Of a stretch of DNA of 6,260 bases, positions 1 to 5,813 are shown piece by piece. The notes under the pieces are model-generated. The model did not search any database and was not told the origin of the DNA. It was given only the letters and a program-made list of their open reading frames with translations. The position numbers and the translations under genes were made by a program. How positions within the stretch are numbered: position 1 is the first letter of the stretch; every line of letters begins with the position of its first letter. Origin of the DNA: CAYWBI01 sp964456445 (GTDB lineage: Bacteria > Calditrichota > Calditrichia > Calditrichales > J004); NCBI GenBank assembly GCA_964456445.1, contig CAYWBI010000210.1, positions 1 through 6,260 on the forward strand, read 5' to 3'.

Positions 1-1188
1 CTGGCCAACCGGGCCGCCTTCTGGCTTACGATTATCGCCCTAAGCGCCGGTGCGCTGACCTTTATTGCCTGGTTTTTTTATATGGGCGAGGGTTTTGCCT
101 TTGCATTAGAGCGAACCGTTACCGTGATGGTAATTACCTGCCCGCACGCACTTGGCCTGGCCATCCCCTTAGTGGTTGCCGTTTCCACTTCGCTGTCGGC
201 ACAGAACGGGTTGCTGATCCGTGATCGCTCGGCCTTTGAACAGGCCCGGAACCTACAGGCTGTCATCTTTGACAAAACCGGCACTCTGACCTATGGAAAA
301 TTTGGTGTAACCGATACCATTTCTTACCTGCAGAGCTATAATCCGGATGAACTGCTTTCACTTGCCGCCGCGGTTGAGCAACATTCGGAACACCCCATTG
401 CCGCCGGAATCGTGAGTTCTACAGAAAATCCCTTAAAGGTAAACGAATTTAAAGCCATACCCGGGAAAGGGGCCACGGGCCTGGTCGATGGGAAACATAT
501 TTCTGTGGTAAGCCCGGGTTATCTGCGCGAAAAAAACATAAAAATTGAAGATAGCCGGATTGCAACTTTAAGCGGTCAGGGAAAAACCGTTGTTTTTGTA
601 TTGGTAAATGAAGAGCTGGCCGGGGCCATCGCCCTGGCCGATGTCATTCGCCCGGAATCAAAAGAGGCAATTGCCCGTTTTAAGGAAATGGGCATCCACA
701 CACTTATGCTTACAGGTGACAACAAACAGGTGGCCCAATGGGTATCCGATGAACTTGGTTTAGATGAATACATTGCCGAAGTGCTGCCAAATGAAAAAGC
801 GGCAAAGGTAAAAGAGGTACAATCGCGCGGTTTGGTTGTTGCCATGACCGGGGATGGGGTTAACGATGCGCCTGCCCTTGCACAAGCTGATGTGGGCATC
901 GCCATCGGGGCGGGAACGGATGTAGCCGTCGAAACAGCGGATATTGTTCTGGTCCGCAGCAATCCGCTTGATGTGGCATCGGTCATCGGCCTGGCCAAAG
1001 CCACGTATAAAAAGATGATCCAAAATCTGATCTGGGCCACGGGTTATAATGCCTTTGCCATTCCTCTCGCAGCTGGTGTGCTTTTCGCATGGGGTATAAT
1101 TCTCAGTCCGGCAATGGGCGCGGTTTTGATGTCATTGAGTACCGTAATCGTTGCGATTAATGCGCGCAGGCTAAAAATCACAGAATAA
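1..1188 (+). CDS. copB: CopB-type (P1B-3) copper/silver-translocating P-type ATPase, C-terminal part, 5' end outside window
   Basis: This is an inner-membrane ATPase that should export Cu (or Ag) ions using ATP. The reading frame is open from base 1, so the gene starts upstream. About 395 residues are visible of a family usually near 700 or more, and the N-terminal metal-binding region, early membrane helices and actuator domain are missing. In order there is a hydrophobic helix (about 19-84), the ion-binding CPH motif of the next helix (139-147), the phosphorylation motif DKTGT (Asp codon at 271), the HP dipeptide of the nucleotide domain (391-396), TGD (712-720) and GDGVNDAP (from 850). Two C-terminal helices follow, the last containing MSLST (from 1129). 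CPH rather than CPC, together with MSxST in the last helix, marks the P1B-3 subgroup; assignment to copper/silver is family knowledge. The ATG at 82 is internal and not the true start. A strong hairpin follows 22 bases after the stop. Confidence 0.93.
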   Translation: MANRAAFWLTIIALSAGALTFIAWFFYMGEGFAFALERTVTVMVITCPHALGLAIPLVVAVSTSLSAQNGLLIRDRSAFEQARNLQAVIFDKTGTLTYGKFGVTDTISYLQSYNPDELLSLAAAVEQHSEHPIAAGIVSSTENPLKVNEFKAIPGKGATGLVDGKHISVVSPGYLREKNIKIEDSRIATLSGQGKTVVFVLVNEELAGAIALADVIRPESKEAIARFKEMGIHTLMLTGDNKQVAQWVSDELGLDEYIAEVLPNEKAAKVKEVQSRGLVVAMTGDGVNDAPALAQADVGIAIGAGTDVAVETADIVLVRSNPLDVASVIGLAKATYKKMIQNLIWATGYNAFAIPLAAGVLFAWGIILSPAMGAVLMSLSTVIVAINARRLKITE

Positions 1189-1210
1189 AAAACACATAAA
1201 ATCCTCCTGT

Positions 1211-1250
1211 ATAAACGCCGGATAATTTAATTATCCGGCGTTTATATTTC
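1211..1250 (+). terminator. Intrinsic terminator after the copper ATPase gene
   Basis: A perfect 15-bp inverted repeat (ATAAACGCCGGATAA at 1211-1225 and its complement at 1231-1245) flanks a 5-base TTTAA loop. It is followed by a broken T-rich stretch (ATTTCTTGTTT). It starts 22 bases after the ATPase stop. An A-rich stretch upstream (1186-1202) means it could also act weakly on minus-strand transcripts. It separates the ATPase transcript from the kinase/regulator operon, so the two are probably not co-transcribed. Confidence 0.85.
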
Positions 1251-1393
1251 TTGTTTCCATGCATGATTTACCTTAAAATACATCTTCAAATGTTTAAAGG
1301 TAAGAAGAGAATGCCTGCCGTTATAACTATTAATTCTTATCTACCAAACAGCGGTTTAAAATGCTTATCCATTGAAATTATATTGAGCAAAGA

Positions 1394-3412
1394 ATGAAGC
1401 TCTTCTCCCAATTGCACTTTAAAGATCGTTTCAGCAAACAACTGTTACTCACATTTGTACTTTTGGGGCTGCTGATGTTTGGTAGCGCCATCATGGAACT
1501 TATTCAAAATAAAAATGCCATTTTAACCCTGACCCGCTCCCATTCCTATGCCCTGTTAGAAACTCTTTTAGCCTCGTCGGACAATGCCTTGCTGGCCAAT
1601 GAATATATAGAAGAGAGTTATCGGGAACGGTTGCTCAGCAACGCGCGCCTGATTGAGAAACTGATTTCATCCCGCAAAAATTTAAATACGGATGAACTAG
1701 AGGCACTAAAGGATACAGGCATAAGTAATTTAATTCTGTTAAGCGGAAAAGGGCGTGTTTTATACAGCAAATCACCTTATAGTCCCTTAGATTCTAAATC
1801 TGTAATTTCTAAATCTACGCTTGCACCATTGCTCTCCGGTGCACAGGACACGCTCGTCATAGGGATCAGACCGGCAGGGCAAGCTAAAACGGCCTGGCTC
1901 TATTCCGCAGCACTCCGGCTTGCTGATGACCGGATATTGGTGATTACAATCAATGCCGATCAGTTAATGCGTTTTCGCTGGAAAATTGGTTTTGGCGTTT
2001 TACTTAAACGTATATCCCAAAGCAATCAATTATTATATATTGCCCTACAAGATAGTAACACCATTCTGGCCGCAGCCGGAAGGGTGAATCTGATGCCGGT
2101 ATTTACCGATACGACAAATCGTTTGAACTTGGAATTCTCAAGCCGGATCATTGAGACAGACAGTAGCATGATTTTCGAATCAACACATCCTTTTATCTAT
2201 CAGGGTCGCCGCGTGGGCATTTTCCGGGTGGGTCTTGCGATGGATGAAGTGGAAGCGTTGACAGCAAGCCTATACAGACGGCTATGGATAATATCGGCGA
2301 TATTAGCCATCTTTGCCATCATTATTCTACGGTTGATTTTTTTACGTGAACATTTTCAAAAATTACAAAAGCAATATGATGTTGTGGAAGGTTATTCGGA
2401 TCTTATTATTGCAAATGCAAGTGATGCCATAATTGTTAGTGACAACAAAAAAGTCACAATCATCAATAAAGCCGCCATAAAGCTCTTTAGCATAAACAGC
2501 TCCGATTTTCTTGGCCATCGGCTGGAAAAACTGGCACGGCAGATTCATTGTTCAGGTCTTATCGAATCACAGGAAGGTGTTTTTCATCTGGACTGCCCCA
2601 TTAACAATGGGGTGCGTTATTTATTGGTATCAAAAAGCCGTGTTCAAAAAGCGGATACAACTTTATCTATTTTTGTTCTGCGTGACCTGACACATGAAAA
2701 AGCCCTGCAGGAACAAATTCAGCGCAAAGAGCGGCTGTCTGCAATGGGTGAACTGGCGTCGGGCGTGGCCCATGAAATCCGTAATCCCTTAAACACCATT
2801 GGAACAATTGTCCAGCAATTGGATAAGGATTTTGAACCAAACAACGACTCCGCTGAATATCATACGCTTGCACGTCTCGTATATAAAGAAGTACGGCGGA
2901 TAAATGAAACCATCCAGGATTTCTTAAAATTTTCCCGGCCTGAAGCATTGAAACCAGAATCATTTATTTTTGAAGAGTGGATGAAAGAAATAGTACAACA
3001 CCACCAACACATGCTCAATGACCATAGAATCGAACTCCGTGTACGTAAAAGTACAATTGGAACTGTGAAATGGGACCCTCACCAAATGCAACAGGTAATG
3101 ATGAATTTAATTTTGAATGCCGCCCAGGCCATTGGTGAAAACGGACTAATAAAACTCTCCGCTATATCCCGGCCGGATGAAAAAATTGAAATCCTTGTAG
3201 GTGATAACGGACCAGGAATGAGCGGGACAACATTAAAAAAAATCTATGACCTTTATTTTACAACCAAGGCCGACGGAACGGGCGTTGGAATGGCGGTTGT
3301 CCAAAGAATTATTTATGAGCATGGCGGACTCATCCGTGTTACAAGTACACCGGGCATGGGTACGGAAATCCATATCGTATTGCCCCGCAAGATGGAGATA
3401 GACGAAGAATGA
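1394..3412 (+). CDS. Membrane-bound PAS-containing sensor histidine kinase (NtrB/ZraS-like)
   Basis: A 672-residue sensor kinase that should autophosphorylate on His460 and pass the phosphate to the regulator encoded next to it. Order of parts: transmembrane helix 1 (about 17-36), an extracytoplasmic region of about 260 residues, transmembrane helix 2 (about 297-317), a cytoplasmic PAS domain (about 330-432), HisKA dimerisation domain with H-box GVAHEIRNPL (457-466), and HATPase_c with N-box NLILNAAQAI (571-580), G1 DNGPGM (604-609), F-box YFTT (621-624) and G2 GTGVGM (628-633). The G2 box has Val/Met where Leu/Leu is usual. The sensor region has two stretches that read like PAS/Cache folds (about 112-190 and 212-285), but I recognise no ligand-binding signature. 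The start is the first ATG after an in-frame TGA at 1373. No clear Shine-Dalgarno precedes it (AGCAAAGA only), yet this start keeps helix 1 complete. The stop overlaps the next start (ATGA). No convincing promoter is visible in 1246-1393. Confidence 0.93.
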   Translation: MKLFSQLHFKDRFSKQLLLTFVLLGLLMFGSAIMELIQNKNAILTLTRSHSYALLETLLASSDNALLANEYIEESYRERLLSNARLIEKLISSRKNLNTDELEALKDTGISNLILLSGKGRVLYSKSPYSPLDSKSVISKSTLAPLLSGAQDTLVIGIRPAGQAKTAWLYSAALRLADDRILVITINADQLMRFRWKIGFGVLLKRISQSNQLLYIALQDSNTILAAAGRVNLMPVFTDTTNRLNLEFSSRIIETDSSMIFESTHPFIYQGRRVGIFRVGLAMDEVEALTASLYRRLWIISAILAIFAIIILRLIFLREHFQKLQKQYDVVEGYSDLIIANASDAIIVSDNKKVTIINKAAIKLFSINSSDFLGHRLEKLARQIHCSGLIESQEGVFHLDCPINNGVRYLLVSKSRVQKADTTLSIFVLRDLTHEKALQEQIQRKERLSAMGELASGVAHEIRNPLNTIGTIVQQLDKDFEPNNDSAEYHTLARLVYKEVRRINETIQDFLKFSRPEALKPESFIFEEWMKEIVQHHQHMLNDHRIELRVRKSTIGTVKWDPHQMQQVMMNLILNAAQAIGENGLIKLSAISRPDEKIEILVGDNGPGMSGTTLKKIYDLYFTTKADGTGVGMAVVQRIIYEHGGLIRVTSTPGMGTEIHIVLPRKMEIDEE

Positions 3413-4773
3413 CACATTTTTCTGTTTTGATAGTCGATGACGAAGAGGCCCAGCTGATTGCATTAAAAAGTTTTTTAACCAGACGCAACTATAATATTCA
3501 TCTTGCCGGAAATGGCGAACAAGCCTTAAACCAGATCCGCTTAAATACGGTTGATATAATGTTAACCGATTTTCGTATGCCGGGGATGAATGGCCTGGAG
3601 CTGTTGACCGAAGTAAAAAAATTGAACCCAGCCATCGATGTGGTATTGATGACGGCCTATGGAAGTGTGGAAGATGCGGTATCGATTATGAAGGCCGGCG
3701 CTTATGATTATTTGACCAAACCGGTAGATCTTGACCAACTGGAATCTCTGTTAAAACGTCTTACCGAAAAGCGATTATTACAGGCTGAAAATCAACAACT
3801 GCGTCAACAATTAAAAGAAAAGTTTAAGTTCGATCATATCATTTCCCAAAGCGGTGAAATGGAGTCTGTTCTAAACACGGCAGGCCGGGTTGCACAAAGT
3901 AAGGCGCATGTACTTATCCGCGGGGAAAGTGGAACCGGCAAAGAGTTGGTAGCTCAGGCTATTCATTACGCCAGCCCACGACATAACCGACCATTTATAA
4001 CCGTGAACCTGGCCGCGCTTTCCGAAAACATTATCGAAAGTGAACTCTTCGGACATGAAAAAGGCGCCTTTACGGGAGCAGTTCAACAACGGCCCGGACG
4101 TTTTGAACAAGCCGACGGTGGTACTTTATTTATCGATGAAGTGGGCGATATCCCCATGGCTGTACAGGTAAAATTGTTACGTGCAATTCAATTTGGCCAG
4201 GTACAGCGTGTTGGCGGAAGCGATACAATTCAGGTTGATGTGCGCATTTTGTCGGCAACACACCGCGACCTCGAAGAAATGATAGGCAAAGAAGCCTTCC
4301 GTGAAGACCTTTATTACCGGCTGAATGTGGTGTCAATCACTGTGCCACCATTACGCAAACGCAGAGTTGATATCCCATTATTAGCAGATTATTTTATCAA
4401 TAAATTTGCCGCAGAAAACAATCGAAATATCGATGGTGTTACCAGGGAGGCAATGGATTGTCTGATGAAATATGACTTTCCGGGCAATGTGCGGGAACTT
4501 GAGAACATGATAGAGCACGCGGTGGTGATGACACGAAGTTCACGGATCGAAGCGGAAGATTTGCCAAAACGCCTGCCACGTGGATCTGAATCCGCCATAC
4601 TCGATCCATTAAACCTAAGCGCCGGACATGAACAGAAAATGAAGCTATTTGAAAAGACAATGCTTGAAGAAGCGCTCCGGATAAGTAAAGGAAATAAAAG
4701 CGCCGCGGCACGATTACTTAATATCGGTGAAAGACATCTGCGCTCCCGCCTGGAAAAACTGAAAGATAAATGA
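3409..4773 (+). CDS. NtrC-family sigma-54-dependent response regulator (REC-AAA+-Fis)
   Basis: A 454-residue transcription activator that, once phosphorylated, should remodel sigma-54 RNA polymerase at -24/-12 promoters. The receiver domain (about 4-118) shows the acidic pair D10/D11, phospho-acceptor D54 (MLTDFRMPG), T82 and K104. A coiled linker follows (about 118-140). The AAA+ domain (about 143-370) has Walker A GESGTGKE (172-179), the sigma-54-contacting GAFTGA loop (219-224), Walker B GTLFIDE (238-244), arginine-finger region FREDLYYR (297-304) and sensor II FPGNVREL (357-364). A Fis-type helix-turn-helix lies at about 412-452 (GNKSAAARLLNIGERHLRSRL). All catalytic motifs are intact, so it should be a true sigma-54 activator. 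The ATG overlaps the kinase stop by four bases, with GGAG at 3394-3397 as a somewhat distant ribosome site, which indicates translational coupling. The architecture matches NtrC, ZraR and AtoC, but the DNA target cannot be assigned by name. Confidence 0.95.
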   Translation: MTHFSVLIVDDEEAQLIALKSFLTRRNYNIHLAGNGEQALNQIRLNTVDIMLTDFRMPGMNGLELLTEVKKLNPAIDVVLMTAYGSVEDAVSIMKAGAYDYLTKPVDLDQLESLLKRLTEKRLLQAENQQLRQQLKEKFKFDHIISQSGEMESVLNTAGRVAQSKAHVLIRGESGTGKELVAQAIHYASPRHNRPFITVNLAALSENIIESELFGHEKGAFTGAVQQRPGRFEQADGGTLFIDEVGDIPMAVQVKLLRAIQFGQVQRVGGSDTIQVDVRILSATHRDLEEMIGKEAFREDLYYRLNVVSITVPPLRKRRVDIPLLADYFINKFAAENNRNIDGVTREAMDCLMKYDFPGNVRELENMIEHAVVMTRSSRIEAEDLPKRLPRGSESAILDPLNLSAGHEQKMKLFEKTMLEEALRISKGNKSAAARLLNIGERHLRSRLEKLKDK

Positions 4774-4971
4774 CCGGGTCTTCATAACAATTATTTCAGA
4801 AGCAAGCGGCTGATTTCAAAATTAATATAATTATTTCCATTTTAATGCACGGATTTTATTGTTTATCGATAACCCGGCAAAAATATAATCCGGTATAATA
4901 ACCATTGGCATACTCAATTAATCGTTTAAAAATAACTGTATGCACCCGGATATTTAAGAATTTTTATTTTG

Positions 4972-5124
4972 ATGATAAAAAAAATCCGCTAATCCAATCA
5001 GACCCTTCATAATTCGTTTACATTGAGCCGTTCTTCGACGAATGTTGTAGAACGCATCGACCGGATGGTCGAGGCCAAACACTTCCCCGATTTTACTAAA
5101 ATCCATAAGCCCTTAAGTATGTAG
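4972..5124 (+). pseudogene. Possible decayed small gene, ribbon-helix-helix-like, with in-frame stop at codon 7
   Basis: From ATG 4972 the frame reads MIKKIR, then TAA at 4990-4992. It continues open in the same frame to a TAG at 5122-5124, about 51 codons in all. The distal part reads FTLS, then NVVERIDRMVEAKHF, then PDFTKIHKPL. This resembles the strand-helix-helix pattern of CopG/ParD-type DNA-binding proteins, in which a short strand is followed by a helix like LVERIDELVEEG.F and a second helix after a turn. The resemblance is by eye over about 35 residues only. The second helix looks short, there is no Shine-Dalgarno, and no in-frame ATG occurs after the stop until 5065. It may be a remnant of an antitoxin or repressor gene, or a chance frame. 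The stretch is more GC-rich than its surroundings, which mildly supports former coding. It overlaps the dyad at 5057-5072. Confidence 0.25.
5057..5072. promoter_or_regulatory. Perfect dyad TCGACC-N4-GGTCGA, candidate activator-binding site
   Basis: A 6-bp perfect inverted repeat with a 4-base spacer (GGAT). Its centre lies about 110 bases upstream of the transcription start predicted from the -24/-12 element, within the usual range for an NtrC-type enhancer site. A related half-site TCGAC occurs 22 bases (two helical turns) upstream at 5035-5039, inside the small palindrome TTCG-A-CGAA. Binding by the adjacent regulator is inference. The dyad also falls in a possible decayed coding frame, so it could be coincidental. 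Confidence 0.35.
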
Positions 5125-5147
5125 CAGTTATGGTATGTATTTTTGTT

Positions 5148-5163
5148 TGGCATGGCCTTTGAT
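5148..5163 (+). promoter_or_regulatory. Candidate sigma-54 (-24/-12) promoter for the exported-protein gene
   Basis: TGGCATGGCCTTTGAT matches the sigma-54 pattern TGGCACG-N4-TTGCW at every fixed position except two (T for C at the sixth base, A for C in the -12 GC). The -24 GG and the -12 G are correctly spaced. The predicted start is near 5174, giving a leader of about 40 bases. A sigma-54 activator is encoded just upstream, which makes the site more credible. An overlapping sigma-70-type reading (TTGGCA at 5147-5152, 16 bases, TATAAA at 5169-5174) is equally good on sequence alone. The region is a promoter with fair confidence, but which sigma factor is used is open. Confidence 0.5.
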
Positions 5164-5214
5164 ATACATATAAATAAATTATGATTTAGTTCAATCAACC
5201 AACAGGAGTCAATC

Positions 5215-5766
5215 ATGAAACACTCTAATTTTTTCTTAATCGTCGTGGCCGCTGCTCTGGCCTTTGTATTTTCATCAAGCGCATTCGCACAAGATTCCAG
5301 CCAGGTCCGTAACAGAATGCAAAATAAAAATGTTATGCACCAGGGACAAAAGAACATGCAGCATGGTAAGATGATGAACGGCAATAAAGGCAAGGGATTT
5401 GTTGATCAAAATGGTGACGGATACAACGACAATGCCCCCGACGTAGATCGCGATGGAATTCCCAATGGGCGTGATGCCGATTATACCGGTCCCAAAATGC
5501 ACAAAGGAAATAAAGGTAAGGGTTTTGTAGATGCAGATGGTGACGGTATTAATGACAATGCACTGGATGCTGACGGCGATGGTATCCCAAACGGTATGGA
5601 TCCGGATTTTGTTCGCCCTCAGGATGGCAGCGGGCGCCAGGGCAAAATGGGGAACGGTCAAAAAGGTAATGGCATGCAGGGTAAGGGAATGGGATCAGGA
5701 TCTGGCAACTGTGATGGAACCGGTCCTAATGGAACAAGCAAAGGCAAAGGCAAAGGACGAAATTAA
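5215..5766 (+). CDS. Small exported protein with Met/His-rich segment, two Asp-rich calcium-loop-like repeats and Lys/Gly tail
   Basis: A 183-residue protein whose biological role I do not recognise. Residues 1-25 form a clear Sec signal peptide (MKHSN, hydrophobic core, AFA before the likely cleavage, mature start QDSS), so it should be periplasmic or secreted. Residues 35-54 are rich in Met and His (M35, M41, H42, M48, H50, M53, M54), a composition seen in periplasmic copper-binding segments. Two 42-residue repeats follow (56-97 and 98-135) with DxNGDGxND and DxDGDGIPNG-type loops, like EF-hand-style or thrombospondin type 3 calcium loops. The C-terminal part (136-183) is low-complexity Gly/Lys/Met/Gln with a single cysteine (C166 in GNCDGTGP) and a KGKGKGRN end. 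A strong ribosome site AGGAGT lies 6 bases before the ATG. The gene stands alone between its own promoter-like element and a strong terminator. Metal binding is inferred from composition. Confidence 0.88.
   Translation: MKHSNFFLIVVAAALAFVFSSSAFAQDSSQVRNRMQNKNVMHQGQKNMQHGKMMNGNKGKGFVDQNGDGYNDNAPDVDRDGIPNGRDADYTGPKMHKGNKGKGFVDADGDGINDNALDADGDGIPNGMDPDFVRPQDGSGRQGKMGNGQKGNGMQGKGMGSGSGNCDGTGPNGTSKGKGKGRN
5380..5619 (+). repeat. Two tandem coding repeats (126-base period) in the exported protein
   Basis: Repeat 1 (5380-5505) and repeat 2 (5506-5619, slightly shorter) each encode GNKGKGFVD, an acidic glycine loop ending ND, a DxDGIPNG-type loop, and an aromatic-containing end. They differ at several codons, mostly in silent or conservative ways, so this is an older internal duplication kept under selection rather than a recent copy error. 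Each unit holds two loops spaced like paired calcium sites; in unit 1 the second loop has Arg in the position where unit 2 has Gly. Confidence 0.8.
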
Positions 5767-5786
5767 GAACCTTCATCCTCTCCATG

Positions 5787-5813
5787 GGCCCGGCAACTGC
5801 CGGGCCTTTTTTT
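5787..5813 (+). terminator. Strong intrinsic terminator after the exported-protein gene
   Basis: An 8-bp GC-rich stem (GGCCCGGC at 5787-5794, complement at 5799-5806) with an AACT loop is followed directly by seven T residues. It begins 20 bases after the stop of the exported-protein gene. Its T-run overlaps the stop codon of the convergent minus-strand gene. For minus-strand transcription no matching U-tract follows the hairpin, so it should act mainly on the plus strand. Confidence 0.92.

Larger units (their letters stand above)
4774..5214 (+). other. 441-base AT-rich intergenic region between regulator and exported-protein genes
   Basis: No intact gene is visible in this gap. No clear intrinsic terminator follows the regulator stop. 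The first half (4774-4970) is AT-rich and holds only a short perfect palindrome TTATCGATAA (4863-4872) and two TATAAT hexamers ten bases apart (4884-4889, 4894-4899) without a good -35. The second half is denser: a possible decayed small gene (4972-5124), short inverted repeats including TTCG-A-CGAA (5034-5042) and a 6-bp dyad (5057-5072), then a promoter-like element (5148-5163) and a strong ribosome site AGGAGT (5204-5209) for the next gene. Confidence 0.8.

Noticed and set aside
1246..1393. Promoter or operator in front of the kinase gene
   Set aside because: I found no TGGC-type -24 element, no good -35/-10 pair and no copy of the TCGACC dyad. Only an 8-bp palindrome CATGCATG at 1258-1265, too short to claim.
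4863..4872. Palindrome TTATCGATAA
   Set aside because: Ten bases only, single copy, in AT-rich DNA and not placed near a recognisable promoter.
4884..4899. Two TATAAT hexamers ten bases apart
   Set aside because: Neither has a convincing -35 at 16-18 bases, the surroundings are very AT-rich, and no intact gene follows nearby. Chance is enough.
5007..5393. Minus-strand open frame of 128 codons across the promoter region and start of the exported-protein gene
   Set aside because: It is antisense to a signal peptide and an AT-rich leader, which produces artificial hydrophobic and Lys/Asn-rich stretches. It would cross the promoter and ribosome site of a well-supported gene.
5275..5661. Minus-strand open frame of 128 codons opposite the repeats
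   Set aside because: The Ile/Val/Thr-rich text is what antisense reading of Asp/Gly/Asn codons gives, and the periodicity comes from the real repeats on the plus strand.
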